Shown here piece by piece: positions 1 to 9,096 of a stretch of 41,674 nucleotides of DNA. Within the stretch, counting starts at the first letter, position 1. Every line of letters begins with the position of its first letter. The notes beneath the pieces are model-generated. The model was not told the origin of the DNA, searched no databases, and was given only the letters and a program-made list of their open reading frames with translations. The translations under genes were made by a program, and so were the position numbers. This DNA is from Syntrophaceae bacterium UBA6109 (GTDB lineage Bacteria > Desulfobacterota > Syntrophia > Syntrophales > UBA6109): the NCBI GenBank assembly GCA_002428445.1, contig DIWJ01000016.1, forward strand, positions 1 to 41,674. Reading direction: 5' to 3'.

Positions 1-28
1 TAAACAACGCTACTTTATCTCACACCTT

Positions 29-289
29 ATGGAAGAGTCCTGGAAGGTCGTATTTTGCGCCTCGGGCATGACCCAGGCACGGATCATTGCCGGTCGATTG
101 GAGGCGGAGGGGATCGCCACCCACCTCCAATACGACGCCGTTACGAATATCTACGCGATTACGATCGACGGCATCGGCGAGGTGCGGATTCTCGTCCCGC
201 CGGACGACGCCGAGCGTGCAAAAGAGATCCTCGCGCACACCTGGGAAAACGAAGATCCGGAAGGGGAAAGCGGCCGTTCAGAGCCCTGA
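29..289 (+). CDS. DUF2007-type small protein
   Basis: An 86-residue soluble protein. The N-terminal part (about residues 5-72) has the look of the DUF2007 / putative signal-transducing fold: a strand with 'KVVFCASGMTQA', then a helix 'ARIIAGRLEAEGI', and a C-terminal 'EVRILVPPDDAERAKEIL' segment. This ferredoxin-like layout is typical of these 70-90 aa proteins, whose biochemical role is unknown. The last 15 residues are acidic and probably disordered. An in-frame TAA stands at the window start, so the ATG at 29 is the first available, although no strong ribosome binding site is visible. It converges on moaA, with a 52-bp gap carrying two hairpins. The family call is from motif memory, not a search. 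Confidence 0.75.
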   Translation: MEESWKVVFCASGMTQARIIAGRLEAEGIATHLQYDAVTNIYAITIDGIGEVRILVPPDDAERAKEILAHTWENEDPEGESGRSEP

Positions 290-300
290 TCCGAAGCGCC

Positions 301-332
301 GGCCGCAGATGCGGCCCCCGGCAAATCCGGGT
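301..332. repeat. Two adjacent hairpins between convergent genes
   Basis: GGCCGC (301-306) pairs with GCGGCC (311-316) over an AGAT loop, followed at once by CCCGG/CCGGG (318-322/328-332) around CAAAT. They lie between the ends of the DUF2007 gene and moaA. Neither strand has a T-run, so they are not classical intrinsic terminators. They may still act as 3'-end structures for both genes. Confidence 0.4.
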
Positions 333-341
333 GAGACGCGT

Positions 342-1328
342 TCAGCCGCCGATCTTGGACATGTTGGTCGCACAGGCGCGCCGGGAAGCATCGCCGGAAA
401 TCATTTCATGGCCGCGGGGCTTCTGCTCGACCGTCTTGCGGACAAGCTCCTCCAGAGTGGCGTCGTCGCATCCATTCCGCAGCGGCATCCGCAGATCCGC
501 CTGACGCTCCCTCAGGAGACACGCCCGCAGGCACCCGTCCGCCGTCAGACGGAGCCTGTTGCAGGCATGACAGAAATGATGCGTCAGGGGGCTGATGAAG
601 CCGATTTCGCCCTGCCCGCCCTCGATGTGGTACATCCGCGCGGGGCCGCCGTTTTCTTCCCCGCCGTTGACGCGGCTCAGCCGATAGACGGAACGGACCT
701 TATCCAGGATTTCCATGTTGGGGATGAACTCGTTCTCCGAAAGCCCCGAACCGCCGAAGGGCATGAGCTCGATGAAACGCACCTGGAAGGGGCGGTTGTA
801 GGCGAACCTTGCAAAGTCGAGGAGCTCGTCGTCGTTGTAGCCGCGCACGGCGACGATGTTGATCTTGATGGGTGAAAACCCCAATGCCTGCACCGCATCG
901 ATGCCCTTGAGAACGCTCTGCAGATTTCCCCCGCGCGTGATTTTCCCGTACTTGGCCTGATCGAGGGAATCGAGGCTGATGTTGATCCTCCGGACGCCCG
1001 CCTCCGCCAGCCCTTTTGCATAGGATTCGAGCAGGACGGCATTCGTCGTCAGGCTCACGTCCGCGAGTCCTTCGACGGACATCAGGGAAGCGATGAAATC
1101 CACCGCCCCGCGGCGCACGAGCGGCTCTCCTCCTGTAATCCTCACCTTCGTGATGCCCAGCTTCACCGCCACACGGATGATCCTCAGGATCTCCTCATAG
1201 CGGAGGATATCCTCATGGCCGAGCAGGGACAGCCCCTCCTTGGGCATGCAGTAGACGCACCGGAGATTGCAGCGGTCGGTGATCGAAACTCGCAGGTAAT
1301 TGATTTCCCGGTTGTAGGAATCCCGCAT
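342..1328 (-). CDS. moaA: GTP 3',8-cyclase MoaA (molybdenum cofactor)
   Basis: Radical SAM enzyme that converts GTP to 3',8-cyclo-GTP, the first step of molybdopterin synthesis, together with MoaC. The 328-residue product has the N-terminal 4Fe-4S motif CxxxCxxC at Cys20, Cys24 and Cys27 ('CNLRCVYC'), the 'TGGEPLVR' SAM segment, and the C-terminal cluster motif CxxCx13C ('CHACNRLRL...C'). It ends in the Gly-Gly tail needed in this family. The reading frame stays open upstream to 1547, but I place the start at 1328 because a GGGAGG-type ribosome binding site lies just ahead, family proteins begin close to the 'INYLRVSITDRCN' segment, and the upstream extension is repeat-derived. The gene stands alone; its partner moaC is not in the window. 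Confidence 0.95.
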   Translation of the reverse strand: MRDSYNREINYLRVSITDRCNLRCVYCMPKEGLSLLGHEDILRYEEILRIIRVAVKLGITKVRITGGEPLVRRGAVDFIASLMSVEGLADVSLTTNAVLLESYAKGLAEAGVRRINISLDSLDQAKYGKITRGGNLQSVLKGIDAVQALGFSPIKINIVAVRGYNDDELLDFARFAYNRPFQVRFIELMPFGGSGLSENEFIPNMEILDKVRSVYRLSRVNGGEENGGPARMYHIEGGQGEIGFISPLTHHFCHACNRLRLTADGCLRACLLRERQADLRMPLRNGCDDATLEELVRKTVEQKPRGHEMISGDASRRACATNMSKIGG

Positions 1329-1381
1329 CGGCGGCTCCGCCTCCCTTTCCCGGCTTCCGTTCCAGCCCGCCGGGGGGCACC

Positions 1382-1410
1382 CTTGTAGCACAACTCGGGA
1401 GAGCGGGCAA
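1382..1410 (-). promoter_or_regulatory. Candidate sigma70 promoter of moaA
   Basis: On the minus strand TTGCCC (1405-1410) and TACAAG (1382-1387) are separated by 17 nt, each matching consensus at four positions. Transcription would start about 45 nt ahead of the moaA ATG. A tandem 12-bp repeat lies directly upstream of the -35 box. Confidence 0.4.
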
Positions 1411-1411
1411 G

Positions 1412-1435
1412 GGATCGAATCCGGGATCGAATCCG
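1412..1435. repeat. Perfect tandem 12-bp repeat
   Basis: GGATCGAATCCG occurs twice head-to-tail (1412-1423 and 1424-1435) immediately upstream of the candidate moaA -35 box. Each unit is itself a near-palindrome (GGATCGAATCC), as expected for a regulator site, but it may be chance duplication. Confidence 0.7.
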
Positions 1436-1438
1436 GAA

Positions 1439-1480
1439 GCTCGCTCATTCCCCGTGGCTTGCCGCGGGGAATGAGCGAGC
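1439..1480. repeat. 16-bp perfect inverted repeat
   Basis: GCTCGCTCATTCCCCG (1439-1454) and its exact complement (1465-1480) flank a 10-nt spacer. It lies between the divergent moaA and greA promoters. No T-run follows on either strand, so it is not a standard terminator. An operator, a REP-like element or a cruciform are possible. Confidence 0.8.
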
Positions 1481-1519
1481 GAATGATGTTCAAGATCGCT
1501 TCCTTGGGGATCGAAGATT

Positions 1520-1539
1520 CTCCGGAGCTTCCTCCGGAG
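1520..1539. repeat. CTCCGGAG hairpin
   Basis: The self-complementary octamer CTCCGGAG occurs at 1520-1527 and 1532-1539 around a CTTC loop, with outer GAAG/CTTC pairing possible. It is the third structured element in the moaA-greA spacer; function unknown. Confidence 0.6.
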
Positions 1540-1567
1540 AGCTTCAATTGCCGCCGCCAAATGCCGC

Positions 1568-1596
1568 TTGACAGGGGTCTATTTCTTCTCTAAGAA
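1568..1596 (+). promoter_or_regulatory. Candidate greA promoter
   Basis: A perfect TTGACA (1568-1573) is followed after 17 nt by TAAGAA (1591-1596), a weak -10. The predicted leader to the greA ATG is about 70 nt and contains a terminator-like hairpin. Confidence 0.45.
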
Positions 1597-1630
1597 GGAA
1601 CCAGGGCTTCTCCTGGGCGGTGATTACGGC

Positions 1631-1648
1631 CGGGCGAGCCCGTTTTTT
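1631..1648 (+). terminator. Terminator-like hairpin in the greA leader
   Basis: CGGG (1631-1634) pairs with CCCG (1639-1642) around CGAG and is followed by six T (1643-1648), 27 nt before the greA start. The stem is only 4 bp but pure GC. Because it lies between promoter and gene it would act as an attenuator. E. coli greA is known to have such a leader terminator (GraL), so the parallel is notable but unproven. Confidence 0.4.
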
Positions 1649-1674
1649 ATCATCTTCCGGGCTGGAGCGTCCCC

Positions 1675-2154
1675 ATGAACAAGGTTCCGATCACGAAGGC
1701 GGGTTTCGAAAGGCTCAAGAAAGAGCTGGATCAATTGAAGAGCGTCCTGATTCCGGAGAATATCCGGGATATCGAGGCGGCCCGTGCGCAGGGAGACCTG
1801 TCGGAAAACGCCGAATACACGGCCGCCAAGGAACGTCAGTCCTATCTGCACGGTCGCTCAAGCGAGATCGAAAACAACCTCGCTATATCGCAGATCGTGG
1901 ATGTCGGGGGAGTCAACACCGAGAAAGTCGTTTTCGGATGCTCCGTAACCGTTCAGGACACGGACACGGGCAAGGAGATCCGCTACCAGCTGGTGGGTCC
2001 CTTCGAGTCGGACATCTCCGCGAACAAGATTTCCGTCACTTCCCCCATCGGCAAGGCGCTGATCGGCAAGTGCATCGGCACGGCGGTCCATTTCAAGGCG
2101 CCGGGAGGGGAGAGGGAGATCGAGATCGTCGATATCGACTTCGACGAGGCCTGA
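1675..2154 (+). CDS. greA: Transcript cleavage factor GreA
   Basis: A 159-residue elongation factor, the same size as the family norm. It inserts its coiled coil into the RNA polymerase secondary channel and stimulates cleavage of backtracked RNA. The N-terminal antiparallel coiled coil (about residues 8-75) carries the acidic tip 'GDLSENAEY', with Asp41 and Glu44 as the expected catalytic residues. The C-terminal FKBP-like domain (about 80-158) includes 'TVQDTDTGKEIRYQLVG' and the closing 'SPIGKALIGK'. A GGAG ribosome binding site lies ahead of the ATG. It is a single-gene unit ending in a strong hairpin that also faces the end of the ATPase operon. Confidence 0.97.
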   Translation: MNKVPITKAGFERLKKELDQLKSVLIPENIRDIEAARAQGDLSENAEYTAAKERQSYLHGRSSEIENNLAISQIVDVGGVNTEKVVFGCSVTVQDTDTGKEIRYQLVGPFESDISANKISVTSPIGKALIGKCIGTAVHFKAPGGEREIEIVDIDFDEA

Positions 2155-2202
2155 GGTTCCGGCGGGCCTGGAGAACCTTCAACGTCGTTTCGGAAATAAG
2201 AT

Positions 2203-2232
2203 AAGGCCGGGAGCGTCTTCCTTCCCGGCCTT
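2203..2232. terminator. Bidirectional terminator between greA and atpC
   Basis: AAGGCCGGGA (2203-2212) pairs perfectly over 10 bp with TCCCGGCCTT (2223-2232). On the plus strand it is followed by TTTCGTTTTG, a good U-tract for greA. On the minus strand the following TATCTTATTT is weaker but could end the atp transcript. Confidence 0.8.
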
Positions 2233-2270
2233 TCGTTTTGTCTTTTCCCCTCTCCAACAGGGGTGCTTTT

Positions 2271-2690
2271 TCAGCCCATTGACGATGACTTGTCCGCGAC
2301 GGTGATTCTCGTGATCGCCCTGATCAGAGCGACCCGGGCGCGTTCGTAATCCTCGTCTTCCTTCGCCGCCTTGGAGAGTTTCGCCTCGGCGTTCTCTTTG
2401 GCGCGCTGCGCCCTTGTCTTGTCGATCAAGTCCGCGCGTTCGGCCGTCTCCACCAGCACCGTGACCTTCGTCCCCGTCACTTCCGCATAACCGGTGTTGA
2501 TGGCATAGAAGGTCCGCTTCCCCTCGCTGAGATAGCTCAGCTCGCCGATATCGACCGCGCTCAGGAGCGAGGCGTGACCTTTGAGAACCCCGAACTCTCC
2601 CTCGCTGCCCGGAATCGTCACCTCTTCGATCTTTCCGGAGAAGGCCAGTTTCTCGGGCGTTACGATCTCCAGCGTTATTTCGTCGGCCAT
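2271..2690 (-). CDS. atpC: ATP synthase F1 epsilon subunit
   Basis: The 139-residue central-stalk subunit couples rotation of the c-ring to F1 and inhibits wasteful ATP hydrolysis. The N-terminal beta-sandwich shows the usual '[37 protein letters not shown]' type pattern in pieces around residues 7-45. The C-terminal helical hairpin is rich in Lys/Glu/Ala (about residues 88-130). It is the last gene of the atp operon, 18 nt after atpD, with the shared hairpin terminator beyond it. Confidence 0.96.
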   Translation of the reverse strand: MADEITLEIVTPEKLAFSGKIEEVTIPGSEGEFGVLKGHASLLSAVDIGELSYLSEGKRTFYAINTGYAEVTGTKVTVLVETAERADLIDKTRAQRAKENAEAKLSKAAKEDEDYERARVALIRAITRITVADKSSSMG

Positions 2691-2708
2691 CGGTAGAATT
2701 CCTCCCGC

Positions 2709-5073
<2,365 letters not shown>

Positions 5074-5133
5074 GAAAACCTACTCCTGTCGTTTCTCTGC
5101 CATCCCGTAACGTCGCGCTGCCGCGCCGGATCC

Positions 5134-6648
5134 TCAGCCGCTCACGAAAGCCGTGTCGAATTCGGCCAGCACTTCGCGCAGCTTCTTGTCGAGCTCGGGC
5201 CCGATGACTTTTTTCTCGTCGATCTCCTTCATGACGTCCGGATATTTCGTCTCGACGAAATTCAGGAGCTGCAGTTCGTAGTCCTTGATCTTGTCGACGG
5301 GATATTTGTCGAGGAAGCCGCGCGTTCCGGCGAAGAGAATGACCACTTCCCTGGACAGCAGCATGGGCTGGAACTGGGGCTGCTTGAGAAGCTCCACCAG
5401 TCGGATGCCGCGGTCGAGCTGGGCCTGCGTCGCCTTGTCCAGATCGCTGCCGAACTGCGCGAAGGCCGCCAGTTCCCGGTACTGGGCAAGGTCGAGCTTG
5501 AGCGTGCCGGCGACCTGTTTCATCGCCTTCACCTGAGCGGCGCCGCCGACGCGGGAGACGGAGAGGCCCACGTTGATCGCCGGCCGGATGCCGGAGAAGA
5601 AGAGGCTGGGCTCCAGATAGACCTGGCCGTCCGTGATGGAGATGACATTCGTCGGGATGTAGGCCGAGACGTCGCCCGCCTGGGTCTCGATGATCGGGAG
5701 CGCCGTGAGCGAGCCGCTGCCCAGTTCCTTGCTGACGCGCGCCGCGCGCTCCAGAAGGCGGGAATGGTTGTAGAAGATGTCGCCCGGGAAGGCTTCCCGT
5801 CCCGGAGGTCTGCGGAGGAGAAGGGAAATCTGACGATAGGCCACGGCCTGTTTGGAAAGATCGTCGTAGATGATGAGCGCGTCCTGCCCGCGATCGCGGA
5901 AGTATTCGCCGATGCTGCAGCCGGCGTAGGCGGCAATGTACTGCAGGGTTGCCGGGTCGCTGGCGCAGGCGGAAACAACGCATGTATAAGGCATGGCGCC
6001 GTACTTGCGGAGGTTTTCCACGACCTGGGCGACGGTGGACTTCTTCTGCCCGATCGCGACGTAGATGCATTTGACGCCCGTGTCCTTCTGGCGGATGATC
6101 GCGTCCACGCCGATCGCGGTCTTGCCGATCTGGCGGTCGCCGATGATCAATTCCCGCTGTCCGCGGCCGATCGGCGTCATGGCATCGATGGCCTTGAGGC
6201 CCGTATACATGGGCTCATTGACGGGCTGGCGCTGGATGACGCCCGGGGCGATCATTTCGATGCGGCGGAATTCGGAGGTCTCGATGGGTCCCTTGCCGTC
6301 GATCGGCTTGCCTGTCCCGTCGATGACGCGCCCGAGGACCGCCTCGCCCACCGGAACCTGCGCGATTCTTCCCGTCCGCTTGACGATGTCGCCTTCCTTG
6401 ATATGGGTGACTTCGCCGAGGACGGCGACACCGACGTTGTCCGTTTCGAGGTTGAGGACCATGCCCAGGATGCCGCCGGGGAATTCCAGAAGCTCCATGG
6501 CCATCGCGTTCTGGACACCGTAGACGCGGGCGATGCCGTCACCGACGGAGAGGACTGTGCCGGTTTCGCTGATATCGAGCTTCTTCTCGTAATCCTTGAT
6601 CTGCTTGGATATGATTTGACTGATTTCCTCTGCCCTGATCGTCTCCAT
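5134..6648 (-). CDS. atpA: ATP synthase F1 alpha subunit
   Basis: Non-catalytic nucleotide-binding subunit of F1, 504 residues. It has the P-loop 'GDRQIGKT', with Ile where many bacteria have Thr; this still satisfies the Walker A pattern. The '[22 protein letters not shown]' signature and the 'SRVGGAAQ' segment carrying the arginine finger region follow. The N-terminal '[16 protein letters not shown]' helix is the delta/peripheral-stalk contact. It begins 3 nt after the atpH stop, indicating tight coupling. Confidence 0.99.
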   Translation of the reverse strand: METIRAEEISQIISKQIKDYEKKLDISETGTVLSVGDGIARVYGVQNAMAMELLEFPGGILGMVLNLETDNVGVAVLGEVTHIKEGDIVKRTGRIAQVPVGEAVLGRVIDGTGKPIDGKGPIETSEFRRIEMIAPGVIQRQPVNEPMYTGLKAIDAMTPIGRGQRELIIGDRQIGKTAIGVDAIIRQKDTGVKCIYVAIGQKKSTVAQVVENLRKYGAMPYTCVVSACASDPATLQYIAAYAGCSIGEYFRDRGQDALIIYDDLSKQAVAYRQISLLLRRPPGREAFPGDIFYNHSRLLERAARVSKELGSGSLTALPIIETQAGDVSAYIPTNVISITDGQVYLEPSLFFSGIRPAINVGLSVSRVGGAAQVKAMKQVAGTLKLDLAQYRELAAFAQFGSDLDKATQAQLDRGIRLVELLKQPQFQPMLLSREVVILFAGTRGFLDKYPVDKIKDYELQLLNFVETKYPDVMKEIDEKKVIGPELDKKLREVLAEFDTAFVSG

Positions 6649-6651
6649 GCG

Positions 6652-7197
6652 CTATCTCTCCTCCCCTAACAGATTCCTGATATTGTTCAATTGTGTCCTG
6701 ACGCTGCCGTCATAGAGCGTATCGCCGACTTGAACGACGATCCCGCCGAGCAGGCCTGCATCTTCCTCCACGGTCATCTCGACCTTCTTACCGGTCATCT
6801 GCTCGAGTTTTTCGCGGAGTCGGCCGGACAGTTCATCGGACAAAGGATATGCGGTTCTGACCTGAACCCGCGCCTTGCTTAAGGCCTGGTCCATCAGTTC
6901 GCGGTAGCAGTCCCCGACCTCGGAGAGAACCCCGATTCTTCTCTTGTCTGTCAAGAGCTTCAGAAAATTGGCCGTCAGAGGGGATATCCCGACCTTGCCG
7001 ATGATCTGGTCCACCACCGCCCGCTTCTCCACCTGATCGAAGATGGGGTTGGCCAGGAATTCCTTGAGCCCCTCGTTCTCCTCCACCAGGGAGGCGAAAC
7101 GGCTCAGTTCGTCATACAGAGCCTCGTATTTCCCCTCTTCCGCTGCGATGTTGAAGAAGGCACGGGCGTAGCGCTTGGCGATGCTGCTTCCGATCAC
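6652..7197 (-). CDS. atpH: ATP synthase F1 delta subunit
   Basis: The 181-residue delta (OSCP) subunit connects the peripheral stalk to the top of F1. The N-terminal helical bundle starts 'SSIAKRYARAFFNIAAEEGK' and the C-terminal part has the 'EDAGLLGGIVVQVGDTLYDGSVRTQL' signature typical of the family. Its ATG overlaps the atpF stop by 4 nt (translational coupling). Confidence 0.97.
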   Translation of the reverse strand: MIGSSIAKRYARAFFNIAAEEGKYEALYDELSRFASLVEENEGLKEFLANPIFDQVEKRAVVDQIIGKVGISPLTANFLKLLTDKRRIGVLSEVGDCYRELMDQALSKARVQVRTAYPLSDELSGRLREKLEQMTGKKVEMTVEEDAGLLGGIVVQVGDTLYDGSVRTQLNNIRNLLGEER

Positions 7198-7796
7198 GGT
7201 TTGTTCACCACCTTATCCAGATAATCCCGGACCATGGTCTCGTGGTCCTTCGCTGAAAGATTCTTTTTCAGCAACTCTTCCGCCATTTGAACGGACAGGA
7301 GGGCCGCCTCGGCCCGGAGAGAACTGCCCGCTTTCTTGAATTCCTGTTCCATGCGCGCCTGCGTGTCTTCCTTCATCTTTTCCGCAGCCCGCCGCGCATC
7401 TTCGATGATCTTCTGCTTTTCCGCTTCCCCCTGGGACTTGATCATTTCGGAAATCTTGGCGATCTCCTCGTTGGCCTTGTCCAGCCGAAGTTCGTATTCC
7501 TTGAACTTCTTCTCCGCCTCTTCCTTGGCGGCGATCGCCTCCTCCAGCGCCTTCTTGATATTCTTTCCGCGATCGACGAAAAATTCTTTCAGTTTCCCGG
7601 CAAGCAACCAATACAAGAGTCCCACGAGGATGACGAAATTGGCGCTCTTCCAGCCGAACTCGATCCACTTTTCCTTGCCGCCGCCTTCGCCGCCACCTGA
7701 GGCATAGGCCGCAGCGGCCACAAGAAGCAACGGCGATAACGCACCGAGCATCCTGACAACTCGTCCGATCCGCGCGCCAGTCGCGATTCTTCTCAT
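7194..7796 (-). CDS. atpF: ATP synthase F0 b subunit with N-terminal signal-like segment
   Basis: Peripheral stalk subunit, 200 residues, longer than the usual ~156 because of an extra N-terminal hydrophobic segment. Residues about 14-32 ('VRMLGALSPLLLVAAAAYAS') look like a cleavable signal peptide ending at Ala-Tyr-Ala-Ser. The real membrane anchor follows at about 51-67 ('SANFVILVGLLYWLLAG'), then a long charged coiled coil (about 70-190). Such long AtpF proteins are known in deltaproteobacteria. It overlaps atpH and atpF' by 4 nt each, so the three stalk genes are translationally coupled. Confidence 0.95.
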   Translation of the reverse strand: MRRIATGARIGRVVRMLGALSPLLLVAAAAYASGGGEGGGKEKWIEFGWKSANFVILVGLLYWLLAGKLKEFFVDRGKNIKKALEEAIAAKEEAEKKFKEYELRLDKANEEIAKISEMIKSQGEAEKQKIIEDARRAAEKMKEDTQARMEQEFKKAGSSLRAEAALLSVQMAEELLKKNLSAKDHETMVRDYLDKVVNKP

Positions 7797-8221
7797 GAGA
7801 TGCTCCTTCCCATCACCTTTTCCGCGATTTCCAGCGAAAGCTTTCTGGAGTTCTCTCGAAGGATCCGATTAGCGCCCTCGATTTCCCGATCCATCTTTCC
7901 GTGAAATTCCGCAAGGATGCCGGGGATTTCCTTTCGCACTGCGTCGATGATCTTTTTGGCCTGCTCCGATCCTGCCTTCACGATTTCGTTGCGTTGATCC
8001 ACGGCCGCGAGTTTTGCCTGCCGGAGCCGCTCTTCATATTCGGCCATTTTCCGCGCCGCCGTCTCCTGGAGACCCTTGACCTCCGTATCGGAATCCTCCA
8101 TGATCTTTTTTCTCCGGTCGATGATCCCGAGAATCGGTTTATAGAGGAGTTTGTTCAGGATCAGGATGAGCACCAGAAAGTTGATCATCTGAATCCAGAC
8201 GGTGTAATCGAGACTGACCAC
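7793..8221 (-). CDS. atpF': ATP synthase F0 b' subunit
   Basis: The 142-residue second b-type subunit, which pairs with AtpF to form a heterodimeric stalk as in photosynthetic and many deltaproteobacterial enzymes. The membrane anchor is at residues 8-25 ('WIQMINFLVLILILNKLL'), followed by 'YKPILGIIDRRKKIM', then a coiled coil to the end. The start is GTG at 8221 with a GAGGTGA ribosome binding site 6 nt ahead. It is the first gene of the operon; subunits a and c (atpB, atpE) are not in the window, as expected for this lineage, where they are encoded separately. Confidence 0.93.
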   Translation of the reverse strand: MVSLDYTVWIQMINFLVLILILNKLLYKPILGIIDRRKKIMEDSDTEVKGLQETAARKMAEYEERLRQAKLAAVDQRNEIVKAGSEQAKKIIDAVRKEIPGILAEFHGKMDREIEGANRILRENSRKLSLEIAEKVMGRSIS

Positions 8222-8254
8222 GGCGTCACCTCACGGAAATATGGTACGGAGAGC

Positions 8255-8290
8255 AAAAAAAACCGAGTGGCCATCTGAAACCACTCGGTT
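8255..8290 (-). terminator. Strong intrinsic terminator ahead of the atp operon
   Basis: On the minus strand a perfect 10-bp stem (8281-8290 with 8261-8270, AACCGAGTGG and complement) with a 10-nt loop is followed by eight T (8262-8255). It stops only 34 nt before the atpF' start codon. It must either end a small RNA or the upstream bactofilin transcript, or act as an attenuator of the ATPase operon. Confidence 0.85.
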
Positions 8291-8291
8291 G

Positions 8292-8410
8292 ATTTAGTTC
8301 ATGACATATGCGCTCGCAAAGTCGTTCAAGGGGATAAACCCGTTCACCGACACGCCCCGAACCGGCCTCGAGGAGCGCCGTTGGGGGGCAACCGCTGAAA
8401 AACCGCGGAC
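8292..8410 (-). ncRNA. Candidate structured leader RNA / small RNA upstream of atpF'
   Basis: Between a possible promoter near 8411-8439 and the terminator at 8255-8290, the minus strand can form nested helices. An outer stem is GCGCTC (8373-8378) with GAGCGC (8310-8315). An inner stem is GTTCGGGG (8355-8362) with CCCC..GAAC (8324-8333, two unpaired bases). Helix nesting plus a downstream terminator is the plan of a regulatory leader or a ~150-nt small RNA. I do not recognise a known riboswitch or SRP/6S signature. No protein-coding gene is convincing in 8222-8681. Confidence 0.4.
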
Positions 8411-8439
8411 TACTAACCATAACTGAGGACGGTTGTCAA
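8411..8439 (-). promoter_or_regulatory. Possible promoter of the atp leader
   Basis: A perfect TTGACA (8434-8439, minus strand) is followed after 17 nt by TTAGTA (8411-8416), a poor -10 that is nevertheless preceded by TG in the extended -10 position. It would start a leader of about 185 nt before atpF'. Confidence 0.35.
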
Positions 8440-8611
8440 GCTCCTTTTATAAAAGCTATGCGGTTATTGAAAACCTGCGGATTTGCAGTCTGGACGCGGC
8501 TTGGACCATGGTCACCAATCGCCCGGACTTCCCCTGTCATTGCCCGCCGGGAGCCATCGGGAAGCGATAAAACCTCCCGTCACATCGAAATTCCCGGACA
8601 CGGAAGCGTTC

Positions 8612-8680
8612 GCCCTTCCCGAGGGAGAAGGGCCGTTCGGGATTCGAACGGGTCGCGCCGGGCGAAGCGTCTTCGTCCGG
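8612..8680. repeat. Cluster of three hairpins after the bactofilin gene
   Basis: Three consecutive inverted repeats follow the bactofilin stop: CCCTTC/GAAGGG near 8613-8632, CCGTTCG/CGAACGG (8633-8639/8645-8651, loop GGATT), and CCGGGCGAAG/CTTCGTCCGG (8658-8667/8671-8680, loop CGT). None has a U-tract. They may stabilise the 3' end of the shape-gene mRNA or be a REP-like cluster. Confidence 0.55.
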
Positions 8681-8681
8681 A

Positions 8682-9065
8682 TCAGGCGGCTTTTTGAACA
8701 TCGGAGCGCTTGCCGGCCACGGCCTCTTTCATTTTTGACAATCCGTCGAAGATGGCGCCTTCCTTAATGACGAAGACCGGCGTGGTCACGTCGCCCCAGA
8801 GTTGTCCCGTCGAATAGATTTCGAGTTTCTCCGTAACATCGATCTTCCCATGCACCTCGCCGCTGATGGAGACGCTGTCGGCCGAGATGTTGGCTTCCAC
8901 AAGGGCGCCTTCGCCGATGATCAGACTCCCCTCTCCGAAGATCTCACCCTGATAATCGCCGTCAATCCGCACAGCGCCGTTGAATATCAGTTTGCCGCAG
9001 AATCGCGCTCCCTTTCCGAGAAAGGCCTTGATCTCTTCGTCTTTTCCTTTTTTTTGACCCATCAT
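8682..9065 (-). CDS. Bactofilin
   Basis: A 127-residue polymer-forming cytoskeletal protein. Bactofilins form beta-helical filaments that localise cell-wall or stalk machinery. The central DUF583 region (about residues 14-112) shows the repeating right-handed beta-helix pattern of alternating hydrophobic and Gly positions ('GKLIFNGAVRIDGDYQGEI', 'LIIGEGALVEANISA'), flanked by short Lys-rich disordered tails. It is the last gene of the mreB-rodA unit, 31 nt after rodA, which supports a role in cell shape. The first two codons are both Met; either could be the start. Confidence 0.93.
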   Translation of the reverse strand: MMGQKKGKDEEIKAFLGKGARFCGKLIFNGAVRIDGDYQGEIFGEGSLIIGEGALVEANISADSVSISGEVHGKIDVTEKLEIYSTGQLWGDVTTPVFVIKEGAIFDGLSKMKEAVAGKRSDVQKAA

Positions 9066-9096
9066 ACCCGGCTCCTTTCCTTCCGCCGATGCTCTC

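Noticed and set aside
1329..1547. 73-residue N-terminal extension of MoaA
   Set aside because: It is made from the repeat region; the ribosome binding site and family alignment favour 1328.
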